Assembly: GCA_003519375.1 (NCBI GenBank)
Contig: DOWV01000308.1
Coordinates: forward strand, 1-8,550
Reading direction: 5' to 3'
From: Bacteroidota bacterium
Lineage (GTDB): Bacteria > Bacteroidota > Ignavibacteria > UBA10030
Length of the DNA: 8,550 nucleotides
Of this stretch, positions 1 through 7,169 are shown in pieces. A model generated the notes under the pieces. It was not told the DNA's origin and ran no database searches. It saw only the letters and a program-made list of their open reading frames with translations. The number at the start of each line of letters is the position of its first letter. The stretch's first letter is position 1. A program made the position numbers and the translations under genes.

Positions 1-2
1 AG

Positions 3-1406
3 TGGAACTGCCATCAGTTTCATGCCAATACTGAGTTCTATGCCGACTATGGCGTGTACGATGTTGACCTGACTGTTCCGAAAGAGTATGTGGTGGGCGC
101 AACCGGTATCCTCGTTGGTGAGAAGGACCTCGGCAATGGAACGAAGGCCGCCACCTATCATGCTGAAGACGTCCATGATTTTGCGTGGACAGCGTCGGCG
201 TCATACCTGGAACTGGTCGAACAGTGGAGGCACGTCAAGATTCGCGTCCTTATGCAACCGCAGCGCGCTCACCAGGCGAAGCGCTATTTCGAATCAGCGA
301 AGGCCGGCCTCGAGTACTTCGACGCACATGTGGGCAGGTACCCCTATCCTAACCTGACAGTGGTCGATCCGGCCTACGGTGCAAGCGGTGCCGGGGGAAT
401 GGAGTACCCGACCCTCATCACAGCTGGTTCGATGTGGGGTGTCGGCACTTCGTTAAGGATCGCTGAAATCGTGACGGTGCACGAGTTCGGACATGAGTAT
501 TGGTACGGGTTGGTGGGGAATAATGAATTTGAAGAAGCCTGGCTCGACGAAGGTATCAATCAGTACTATGAGACCCGGGTCATGAACGAAACCTACGGCT
601 CGAAAAGCGCGGCGTGGGATTTTCCCGGTTTCACTGCCGGCGACTTCGAACGCACGCGGTCGGGATACACGGGGATGCGCAACAAAAAGATCGCACCGAT
701 TGCAGCGCCTGCATGGACTTTCAAAGCGGGCGGGTATGGCGACCTTACCTACCAAAAGACGGCGGTTTTCATGACAACGCTCGAACGGCTCCTCGGCCGT
801 CCGGTGATGGACACGATAATGAAAACGTACTTCGAGCGATGGAAATTCAAGCATCCATGTGAACGCGACTTCATCGCTGTCTTCAATGAACTCGTGCCCA
901 AGTACCACGGAACGAAATTCGGCCAGAATCTCGACTGGTATTTCGACCAGGTACTCCGTGGAACCGATGTCTGTGACTACGAGTTAAGGTCAATCGAGAG
1001 CAAGGAAGTGGCCAGCCCGATCGGGACGTTTGATGTTGGGGGGAAGAAGGTGACGACTGACGCTTCCAAGGACAGCGCGAATTCAGGAAAGTCATATGAC
1101 ACCAGAGTTGTAGTGACACGGCTTGGTGAAATCAAGCTCCCGACTTCGGTTCTTGTGCACTTTGAAAACGGTGATGAGATCCGTGAGCCGTGGGATGGGC
1201 AAGGGCGTTGGACCGAGTTCAGGTACCGCCGGCCCGAGAAGATCGCATGGGCAATAGTTGATCCCGACACGGCGCTGGTCATCGACGTGAATTTCAACAA
1301 CAACAGCAAGACCATGGAGCCGGCACGTGCGCCGATCTGGAAGTATACGATCAAGTTTCTCTTCTGGATCCAAAACTTCCTGAGCCTCGGCTCGATGATC
1401 GGCTGA
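3..1406 (+). CDS. M1-family zinc metallopeptidase (aminopeptidase), C-terminal part, cut by the left edge
   Basis: The reading frame is open to the left edge, so the true start lies outside; the GTG at 54 is internal, because the frame before it encodes family-like sequence. Counting from the first whole codon (position 3), the visible 467 residues include the substrate-binding GGMEYP motif at 131-136 (the GxMEN-type motif), the zinc site HEFGH at 160-164 with the third ligand E183 exactly 18 residues on, and a likely catalytic Tyr250 in LTYQKT, about 90 residues after the first His as in family members. These show an intact M1 (gluzincin) catalytic domain that hydrolyses N-terminal residues from peptides. 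Part of the N-terminal beta domain, probably well over 100 residues, is missing. After residue 330 comes a C-terminal domain, ending in a hydrophobic and aromatic tail (about 447-467) that might touch the membrane. The next gene begins 36 nt downstream. Family assignment is firm; the exact substrate is unknown. Confidence 0.93.
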   Translation, partial: WNCHQFHANTEFYADYGVYDVDLTVPKEYVVGATGILVGEKDLGNGTKAATYHAEDVHDFAWTASASYLELVEQWRHVKIRVLMQPQRAHQAKRYFESAKAGLEYFDAHVGRYPYPNLTVVDPAYGASGAGGMEYPTLITAGSMWGVGTSLRIAEIVTVHEFGHEYWYGLVGNNEFEEAWLDEGINQYYETRVMNETYGSKSAAWDFPGFTAGDFERTRSGYTGMRNKKIAPIAAPAWTFKAGGYGDLTYQKTAVFMTTLERLLGRPVMDTIMKTYFERWKFKHPCERDFIAVFNELVPKYHGTKFGQNLDWYFDQVLRGTDVCDYELRSIESKEVASPIGTFDVGGKKVTTDASKDSANSGKSYDTRVVVTRLGEIKLPTSVLVHFENGDEIREPWDGQGRWTEFRYRRPEKIAWAIVDPDTALVIDVNFNNNSKTMEPARAPIWKYTIKFLFWIQNFLSLGSMIG

Positions 1407-1442
1407 CAGAACTTCGTTCTGAGAGTATTGAAAGCGAATGAT

Positions 1443-2366
1443 ATGAGCATCACGCAAGCGTTTTTAAACGGCGTCCGGCGGGCAGCCTCGGAACCGAAAA
1501 TGATCTTTGTCCTGTATTTGATGAATCTGCTCCTGGCTGTTCCGCTTGCGCTGGCGATTCGTTCTGTCATGATCACGGGGTTTGGTGACTCCCTGGCCCC
1601 CGCTCAAATGATGGGGAGCCTCGATTTTACCGTGTTCCAGGATTTCTTGAATCTCCATGACGCAAACCTTCAGACAGTTCTCGGGCAGGTTCTCTCGGTT
1701 CTTGTCCTCTCGATGCTGTTGCAGACATTTCTCGCCGGCGGGATCCTGGCAGTCCTTCAGGATCAGCAGAAAAAGTACTCTTCTCCTTCATTCTTCAAGG
1801 GCTGCGGCACGTATTTCTTCCGGTTCTTGAGGCTCTTCCTGCTCTTTGGCGTTATATTGATTGTGGCGGCTCTTGTCTTGGGGGGAATCGCCACCGCTCT
1901 CGCCGAGGGAATGACGGAAAACGCGACGTCAGAAGTCACGGAATTCTGGATCAGGATCGCGGTATTCGTGTTGTTTCTCCTTCCGATGATGCTTGTTCTC
2001 ATGGCGGCAGACTACGCGAAAATTCACATGGTCCTTCACGATGGGCTCTCGGCATTCCGGTCGTGTGGCGAGGGATTTGCGTTCGTCTTTCGGCGCTTTT
2101 TCTCGACATTCGGCCTCGAGATCCTGATGCTCCTTATTCCCATTCTCTCATTCGCTGTTTATATCTGGCTCGATTTGGCCATCGGGATGACAACAACCAT
2201 GACGATCCTGGTAATGTTTTTCATCCAACAAATGTTCATGATACTGAGGGCATGGACCAGGATTTTCATTTTGGCGGGCGAGATAACGCTCTATCGGGGA
2301 CTTCAGAGGAAGCCTTTCCCGGAAGTCGATGCCCCGTCGGTTGCTCCTGAGATGCAAAAAGCGTAG
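1443..2366 (+). CDS. Multi-pass membrane protein of unknown function
   Basis: This 307-residue protein is not recognised. It has about six hydrophobic segments: roughly residues 20-40, 78-105, 128-152, 169-188, 221-245 and 250-281. The loops between them are short, and the polar C-terminal tail is Pro/Glu-rich (about 289-307). The N-terminal stretch before the first helix is amphipathic and positive (VRRAASEPK), as often seen at the cytoplasmic side of inner-membrane proteins. I prefer the ATG at 1443; a TTG at 1428 in the same frame would add five residues, and neither start has a convincing Shine-Dalgarno site (a GAGAG at 1421-1425 is too close to 1428 and rather far from 1443). No catalytic or transport motif is visible. 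It lies directly after the peptidase and before fumarase, so it may be cotranscribed with the peptidase, but this does not reveal its role. It could resemble the loosely defined glycerophosphoryl diester phosphodiesterase-type or DUF membrane domains; I cannot assign it. Confidence 0.8.
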   Translation: MSITQAFLNGVRRAASEPKMIFVLYLMNLLLAVPLALAIRSVMITGFGDSLAPAQMMGSLDFTVFQDFLNLHDANLQTVLGQVLSVLVLSMLLQTFLAGGILAVLQDQQKKYSSPSFFKGCGTYFFRFLRLFLLFGVILIVAALVLGGIATALAEGMTENATSEVTEFWIRIAVFVLFLLPMMLVLMAADYAKIHMVLHDGLSAFRSCGEGFAFVFRRFFSTFGLEILMLLIPILSFAVYIWLDLAIGMTTTMTILVMFFIQQMFMILRAWTRIFILAGEITLYRGLQRKPFPEVDAPSVAPEMQKA

Positions 2367-2383
2367 GATAATGAACAACACAA

Positions 2384-2409
2384 TGATATGATCGAAAACG
2401 ATGTGATCA
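2384..2409. repeat. Imperfect inverted and direct repeat ahead of the fumarase ribosome binding site
   Basis: In the 56 nt between the membrane protein and fumarase, two 11-nt arms, TGATATGATCG and CGATGTGATCA, flank AAAA. They are complementary at 8 of 11 positions, with the three central ones unpaired. The same stretch also reads as a direct repeat, GATATGATC (2385-2393) and GATGTGATC (2400-2408), differing at one base and 15 bp apart. It could be a transcription-factor operator or a weak mRNA structure just ahead of AAGGAG at 2409-2414. It may also be chance in AT-rich spacer DNA. Confidence 0.3.
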
Positions 2410-2422
2410 AGGAGACCGAATA

Positions 2423-3946
2423 ATGAATCAGTTCAGAGCAAGCATGTTGGATCTCATTACCGAGACTTCCACCAACCTTCCAGCTGACGTGCGTCGCGCC
2501 ATCAAAGCGGCGGCGAAGCGCGAGCGAGCCGGCACCCAATCCGATCTGGCATTGCAGACAGTGGCCATCAATGTGGATATGGCGGTGACGAACACCGCAC
2601 CCATCTGTCAGGACACCGGCATGCCCACCTTCGAGATAAAGACTCCCGTTGGAGCGAACCAAATCGTTATGAAGCAGCAGATCCTGGAGGCAATCGTCGA
2701 GGCGACGAAGCTGGGGAAGCTCCGTCCCAATACCGTCGATTCACTCACGGGCAAGAACAGCGGCAACAACCTTGGAGAGGGTGCGCCGATCCTCCACTTT
2801 GAACAATGGGAGAACGATGAGATCGAAGTGAAGCTGATCCTGAAGGGCGGCGGATGCGAAAACAAGAACATCCAGTACGCTCTTCCGATGGAATTGCCGC
2901 ACCTGGGCCGGGCGGATCGGAATATCGAGGGAGTCCGGAAGTGCATCCTGCACGCAGTCTGGCAGGCTCAGGGTCAGGGATGCAGCGTCGGTGCGATTGG
3001 CGTTGCGATCGGCGGCGACAGGACGTCGGGCTACAGCTATGCCAAGATGCAGCTCTTCCGGGAGCTGGATGACATTAATCCGAATCCTGAGCTCGCAAAG
3101 CTTGAGGCGTACATCCTGGAGAACGCGAACAAGCTTGGCGTTGGCATGATGGGATTTGGCGGAGAAGCGACATTGATCGGATGCAAAATCGGGGCATTTC
3201 ACCGGCTCCCGGCATGCTTCTTCATTTCAGTCGCTTACGATTGCTGGGCCTACCGGCGGCTCGGAGTTGTTCTCGACGCATCGACCGGAGCAATCAAGCG
3301 CTGGCTCTACAAGGGAGACACTCCCGAGATGAAGATGGCGGCCGCGGAGCAGCTTCCGTTGACGGGCAGGGAGATCAGGCTGACAACTCCGCTTTCAGAG
3401 GCACAGGTGCGCGGCATGAAGGTTGGAGATGTGCTGCTCCTCAACGGCATGCTTCACATGGGCAGGGACACGCTCCATACGCACCTGATGACACATGATT
3501 CGCCGGTCGATCTCAACGGCGCAGCGCTCTACCACTGCGGACCGGTGTCCCTGAAGAAGGGTGACAAATGGTTCATGAATGCAGCGGGCCCGACCACGAG
3601 CATCCGCGAAGAGCCGTATCAGGGGGCAATAATCAAGAAGTTCGGTTTGAGGGCGGTTATCGGCAAGGGAGGAATGGGTGCTAAGACACTCGCGGCATTG
3701 AAGGAATGCGGTGCGGTTTATCTGAGCGCAATAGGCGGTGCAGCTCAGTATTATGCGAAATGTATCGAGGAAGTGGAAGGCGTGGACTTTCTGGAATTTG
3801 GAGTTCCGGAAGCGATGTGGCATGTGCGCGTGAAGGACTTCCCGGTCATTGTAACAATGGACTCGCACGGCAATAGTCTGCACGCCGATGTCGAAAAAGC
3901 CTCGGCAGCCGAGCTGGCAAAAATGGCTGCTCCGGCGTCGTTCTGA
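2423..3946 (+). CDS. Fumarate hydratase class I, iron-sulfur dependent, single chain
   Basis: The enzyme reversibly hydrates fumarate to L-malate in the cytoplasmic TCA cycle, using an oxygen-sensitive 4Fe-4S cluster as Lewis acid. The 507-residue chain fuses the alpha-type domain (about 1-285) to the beta-type domain (about 310-500), which in archaea and some bacteria are separate subunits. Three likely cluster cysteines are visible: C62 in ICQDTG, C187 in GQGCSVG and C274 in DCWAYRR; their spacing matches that of the alpha subunit of two-subunit fumarases. The beta part has GRDTLHTHL, the AAGPTTS segment with the proposed catalytic Thr, GKGGMG, and a closing VTMDSHGNSLH. A strong Shine-Dalgarno site AAGGAG (2409-2414) lies 8 nt before the ATG. 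The family also contains L(+)-tartrate dehydratase, so fumarase is the likely but not the only substrate assignment; the housekeeping context and fused domains favour fumarase. The next gene starts 32 nt after the stop. Confidence 0.93.
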   Translation: MNQFRASMLDLITETSTNLPADVRRAIKAAAKRERAGTQSDLALQTVAINVDMAVTNTAPICQDTGMPTFEIKTPVGANQIVMKQQILEAIVEATKLGKLRPNTVDSLTGKNSGNNLGEGAPILHFEQWENDEIEVKLILKGGGCENKNIQYALPMELPHLGRADRNIEGVRKCILHAVWQAQGQGCSVGAIGVAIGGDRTSGYSYAKMQLFRELDDINPNPELAKLEAYILENANKLGVGMMGFGGEATLIGCKIGAFHRLPACFFISVAYDCWAYRRLGVVLDASTGAIKRWLYKGDTPEMKMAAAEQLPLTGREIRLTTPLSEAQVRGMKVGDVLLLNGMLHMGRDTLHTHLMTHDSPVDLNGAALYHCGPVSLKKGDKWFMNAAGPTTSIREEPYQGAIIKKFGLRAVIGKGGMGAKTLAALKECGAVYLSAIGGAAQYYAKCIEEVEGVDFLEFGVPEAMWHVRVKDFPVIVTMDSHGNSLHADVEKASAAELAKMAAPASF

Positions 3947-3978
3947 GTCCGGGGAGAGGCGGAACTGGGTGCTGGTCG

Positions 3979-4314
3979 ATGAAGAAAAGCGGACCCCCTG
4001 GTACATATGAGATCATCTGGGAGACCGTCCGCCTCATTCCAAGAGGGAGAGTGGCGTCGTACGGACAGGTCGCTGTTGAGGCAGGTCTGCCGGGCCAGGC
4101 CCGGCTTGTCGGTTATGCGTTGCACGCGCTGCCGCCTTCATCGGGCGTTCCGTGGCATCGTGTAATCAATTCCCAGGGAAAGATATCGTTTCCACCCGGG
4201 AGCCCGGCTTACAGCCGGCAACGGCTGCTGCTCCAAAGGGAAGGTATCGTTCTGGAAGACGGCAAAATCGACATGAAGCGTTATGGATGGCTCAGAAAGA
4301 TGCATATCCGTTGA
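3979..4314 (+). CDS. Alkyltransferase-like protein (ATL), MGMT family without the acceptor cysteine
   Basis: The 111-residue protein has the DNA-binding fold of the C-terminal domain of O6-alkylguanine-DNA alkyltransferase. GRVASYGQVAVEAG (about 23-36) is the typical start of the winged helix-turn-helix, with Tyr28 and Arg42 (ARLVGYALH) at the places where the family has the nucleotide-flipping Tyr and the Arg finger. The active-site motif is PWHRV at 58-62, with Trp59 instead of the Cys that accepts the alkyl group in PCHRV enzymes. Known ATL proteins of this kind bind O6-alkylguanine lesions and hand them to nucleotide excision repair but do not repair them directly; that role is inferred here. 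The length matches stand-alone ATLs. The ATG at 3979 is the only good start in frame, but no clear Shine-Dalgarno site is close to it (GGGGAGAGG at 3952-3960 is too far). Its TGA at 4312-4314 overlaps the ribosome binding site of the next gene. Confidence 0.9.
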   Translation: MKKSGPPGTYEIIWETVRLIPRGRVASYGQVAVEAGLPGQARLVGYALHALPPSSGVPWHRVINSQGKISFPPGSPAYSRQRLLLQREGIVLEDGKIDMKRYGWLRKMHIR

Positions 4315-4326
4315 GGGGATGTTCTG

Positions 4327-4818
4327 ATGGTGAAACCCGACTATCCGGTGACAACGGCCATTCGTTTTCTGCGCGACCATCGCGTTGACTTCAAGCCTCA
4401 TCTCTATACGTACGAGGACCGCGGCGGAACAAGACTTTCCTCCGTCGCGCTTGGCGTGCCGGAACATCAGATCATCAAGACCCTCGTTTTTGAGACGGAT
4501 GGAAGAAAGCCTCTGGTCGTTCTCATGCATGGGGACCGCGAGGTTTCGACAAAACAACTCGCCCGGTTGATCGGCGCGAAGCGGGTCGATCCATGTGACG
4601 AGGCCACGGCACTGCGCCATACGGGTTACATGTTCGGCGGAACGAGCCCTTTTGGAACCAGACATCCATTGCCCCTGTACGCAGAGCGCAGTATGTTCGA
4701 TCTGCCCAGCATTTACATCAACGGTGGAAAGAGGGGGTTCCTCATCGAGATCGATCCTGCCGATCTCAGGAAAGCTCTCCCTGTAACAGAAGTTGACGTG
4801 GCCATCACAGAAATCTAA
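4327..4818 (+). CDS. YbaK/EbsC-family aminoacyl-tRNA deacylase
   Basis: A 163-residue single-domain protein of the YbaK/ProX-like editing family, close to the usual length of the stand-alone forms. Members hydrolyse wrongly charged tRNA, in the best-known case Cys-tRNA(Pro), in trans in the cytoplasm. The family landmarks are visible: VPEHQIIKTLVF around 45-55 with the conserved Lys51, which is essential in studied members, and GYMFGGTSPFG (about 99-109), the Gly-rich loop that holds the tRNA 3' end, followed by a short IYINGGKRGFLIEI beta segment. GAGGGG at 4313-4318 sits 8 nt before the ATG and overlaps the stop codon of the ATL gene, which suggests translational coupling. The precise amino acid specificity cannot be read from sequence; Cys-tRNA(Pro) is the default guess. 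Confidence 0.9.
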   Translation: MVKPDYPVTTAIRFLRDHRVDFKPHLYTYEDRGGTRLSSVALGVPEHQIIKTLVFETDGRKPLVVLMHGDREVSTKQLARLIGAKRVDPCDEATALRHTGYMFGGTSPFGTRHPLPLYAERSMFDLPSIYINGGKRGFLIEIDPADLRKALPVTEVDVAITEI

Positions 4819-4833
4819 CGACTGGCGATCTCG

Positions 4834-6075
4834 ATGAACATCATAGACTGGACAACTGAGCTTCGACTCGCGTTGGCACTGGCGCTTGGTTTTCTTGTGG
4901 GATTGGAGCGCGAGAGCACCAAGTTCGAACGTATGAGCGTAATTTTCGGCGGTGTGCGCACGTACCCGATAATCGCCCTCTTCGGGTTCGGATGTGCCTG
5001 GTTGCAGCGGTATGGCGTTACGATTATGCTCCCGATCGGGCTCCTCGTGATGGGAGGGCTGGCCGCGATAGCCTACATTACGAAAACCAAAGCGGGGCAT
5101 CACGGGTTTACGAGTGAGGCTTCGGCTCTTCTGACGTTCGTGGTCGGGGCACTCTGCCTCTTGGCCGATGTCTGGATCGCCATGGCGATCGCCGTTGTGA
5201 ATACCGTCCTGCTTTCTGAGAAGGCGGAGCTTGAGACGTACGTTGACAGTTTCAACAAAGTGGAATTCCTCGCGGTCCTGAAGTTCATTCTTGTCACCGT
5301 GATCATTCTTCCCGTCCTGCCCGATAAGGAATTCACGGAATTTCGACTCAATCCCACTCGCATCTGGCAAGTCGTGATTCTGGTGTCGACGATCGGATTC
5401 GTGGGGTACTTTCTCTACAAACGGTTTGGGAACAAAGTAGGGCTTTGGCTGTCGGGAATCCTCGGAGGGATTGTCTCCAGCACGGCCACAACAATTGCGG
5501 TGGGCCGCATCGCCCAGAAAAGCCCGAACCACATCGGCATGGCGCTGCAGGCGGCAATCCTCGCGAGCAGCATGATGTATCTCCGGATGCTGGTTCTTAT
5601 CATGATCATCAATCCCGCCTATCTGGCTGCGCTTTGGTGGAAATTGGTGCTTCTCTTTGTTGTGGGCATCGTCCTCTCGATCCGCTCGGTGCCGGAAGGG
5701 GAAGCCGAAGAAGCGAGCTCGTTTCCGAACCTGCATAATCCATTCGAAGTCCGTCCCTCTATAGCTTTTGCGTTGATGTTCGTCGCTCTGACGATCGTGT
5801 CACAACTGATCGAGCAGAAACTCGGAAGCACCGGTCTGCTGGTATTTTCGGGCGTCGTCGGCATAACGGATGTATCGCCGTTTATTCTCTCTTTGTTAAA
5901 TCCCTCGGAACCCGTAACCCGCGCCATCATCATGGCAATTCTCATGGCTTTGATGAGTAACACCCTGGCCAAGTCAGTCTATTTTGTTGTTCTGGCTCCC
6001 GCGGCCCGGAAAGAGGCATTTTTGAAATACGGCGTGTGGGCAACGCTCCACATCCCGCTCATTGTTCTGCACTAG
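4834..6075 (+). CDS. MgtC/SapB plus DUF4010 family membrane protein
   Basis: The 413-residue protein is almost entirely hydrophobic, with around a dozen membrane segments. The N-terminal part is a MgtC/SapB domain (about 8-130) shown by GFLVGLERE at 19-27 and GGVRTYPIIALFG at 39-51, both characteristic of that family. The C-terminal half (about 175-395) matches the DUF4010 type, with GGIVSSTATTIAV at 211-223 and GITDVSPFI at 343-351. A polar loop (about 285-308, rich in Glu) separates two blocks of helices. MgtC proteins are linked to magnesium limitation and, in pathogens, to inhibition of ATP synthase, but the long MgtC-DUF4010 proteins have no settled function; a transport or ion-homeostasis role is only a guess. 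The ATG at 4834 is the first in-frame start after the previous TAA (4816-4818), 15 nt away; the Shine-Dalgarno site is poor, so coupling to the deacylase gene is possible. Confidence 0.88.
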   Translation: MNIIDWTTELRLALALALGFLVGLERESTKFERMSVIFGGVRTYPIIALFGFGCAWLQRYGVTIMLPIGLLVMGGLAAIAYITKTKAGHHGFTSEASALLTFVVGALCLLADVWIAMAIAVVNTVLLSEKAELETYVDSFNKVEFLAVLKFILVTVIILPVLPDKEFTEFRLNPTRIWQVVILVSTIGFVGYFLYKRFGNKVGLWLSGILGGIVSSTATTIAVGRIAQKSPNHIGMALQAAILASSMMYLRMLVLIMIINPAYLAALWWKLVLLFVVGIVLSIRSVPEGEAEEASSFPNLHNPFEVRPSIAFALMFVALTIVSQLIEQKLGSTGLLVFSGVVGITDVSPFILSLLNPSEPVTRAIIMAILMALMSNTLAKSVYFVVLAPAARKEAFLKYGVWATLHIPLIVLH

Positions 6076-6155
6076 CGGGGTGTCGGCGCGCAGTGACAGC
6101 TCAGCGTTTGTTGAGGGTGTGCCCCACCATGTCAAGAAGCCCCAGGGAGGACATT

Positions 6156-7154
6156 ATGCGGCGTCAGTCTCTCGTGTGCATCGGATTCAGTCTTGTTCTT
6201 CTGTTGCAGGTCGCGCGGTCGCAGGTATTTGAAGTCCCGATGACCGATGGCATGCAGTTGTTCAAGGGGAACACACATACCCATACGACGATGAGCGATG
6301 GAGATTCTGGACCGGAGGAAGTCGCGCGGTGGTACAAATCACAGGGCTACCGGTTCCTCGTTCTCTCGGATCATAATGTCTTCACCGACCCGAAAACTCT
6401 GGCAGAGCTAGTCGATTCTTCTTTTCTTCTGATACCGGGTGAAGAATTGACCTCAAGATTTCAGAAAAAGCCTGTGCATGTGAATGGACTGAATATTCCG
6501 GGCTTCGTCCCGCCTCAGACCGACAGCACACTTCTCGGAACGATCCAGAAAAACGTGGACGTAGTCAGGTCTGTCAAGGGAGTGCCGCATATCAATCATC
6601 CCAACTTCGGTTGGGCGATCGATGAAGCGACGCTGCTGCAGGTCAAAAACGACAGGCTGCTCGAGATCTTCAACGGCCATCCGACGGTGCACAACCACGG
6701 AGGGAGCGGTCACCCGGGTATGGAGGAGGTATGGGATCATTTGTTGACCTCGGGTATGCGCATTTACGGAATCGCTGTCGACGATGCCCATCATTTCAAA
6801 GAGGAGTTTGGCCCAAGCCGTGCGAATCCCGGAAGAGGGTGGATCGTGGTGTGGGCTTCGGGTTTGGATGCAGATGAGATCATGCGCAATCTCGAAGCGG
6901 GATACTTCTATGCAAGCACAGGTGTCGAACTGGAGGATGTTCAGGTAAGCTCCAGGAGAATGGAGATCAGGATCAGGCAGAAGTCGAACTTCGGGTACCG
7001 GACGGAGTTTATCGGAGCTGAGGGGAGAGTGCTTCTTCAGACTGAGGAAAATCCGGCAGTGTTCGAGCTGAGGGGTGGGGAGAAATATGTCCGGGCACGG
7101 GTGAAGGATTCAGGCGGATTTGTAGCATGGGTGCAGCCGGTTTTTGTCGAATGA
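6156..7154 (+). CDS. Exported PHP-domain metallohydrolase (CehA/McbA-like)
   Basis: The ATG at 6156 is chosen because AGGGAGG (6144-6150) lies 5 nt upstream and the resulting 332-residue protein opens with a signal peptide: MRRQ, a hydrophobic core at about 5-19 and a likely type I cleavage site ARS/Q at 20-23. An in-frame GTG at 6036 would add 40 residues inside the previous gene and hide the signal. The mature part has PHP metal-site motifs in order: HTH with SDG (H41, H43, D48), SDHN (D72, H73), GEE (E96), HVNG (H108), HINHP (H145, H148), FNGHP (H175) and DDAHH (D209, H212). This marks a multi-metal hydrolase for phosphoesters or related bonds acting in the periplasm or outside. After about residue 255 a beta-rich tail follows. 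CehA/McbA-type members act on carbamates or other esters, so the substrate is open. The isomerase-like gene follows 15 nt on. Confidence 0.88.
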   Translation: MRRQSLVCIGFSLVLLLQVARSQVFEVPMTDGMQLFKGNTHTHTTMSDGDSGPEEVARWYKSQGYRFLVLSDHNVFTDPKTLAELVDSSFLLIPGEELTSRFQKKPVHVNGLNIPGFVPPQTDSTLLGTIQKNVDVVRSVKGVPHINHPNFGWAIDEATLLQVKNDRLLEIFNGHPTVHNHGGSGHPGMEEVWDHLLTSGMRIYGIAVDDAHHFKEEFGPSRANPGRGWIVVWASGLDADEIMRNLEAGYFYASTGVELEDVQVSSRRMEIRIRQKSNFGYRTEFIGAEGRVLLQTEENPAVFELRGGEKYVRARVKDSGGFVAWVQPVFVE

Positions 7155-7169
7155 ACGAGGAGGTGAGTG

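Noticed and set aside
1407..1421. A perfect 6-bp hairpin CAGAAC-TTC-GTTCTG right after the peptidase stop
   Set aside because: The stem is short, with moderate GC and no following T-run, so it is not convincing as a terminator.
977..1576. A 199-codon minus-strand frame
   Set aside because: It overlaps the peptidase and membrane protein genes in antisense and shows no family signal or ribosome binding site.
2341..2372. A possible promoter ahead of fumarase (TTGCTC and GATAAT)
   Set aside because: The spacer would be 20 nt and the -35 box is weak; chance similarity is likely.
4138..5736. A 532-codon open frame on the minus strand
   Set aside because: It lies opposite the ATL, deacylase and MgtC genes, all with clear family motifs, and its own translation is a low-complexity, Asp/His/Arg-rich mirror of hydrophobic genes without any domain.
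6036..6155. A GTG-started N-terminal extension of the PHP hydrolase
   Set aside because: It would overlap the end of the MgtC gene, lacks a ribosome binding site and would bury the signal peptide that begins at 6156.
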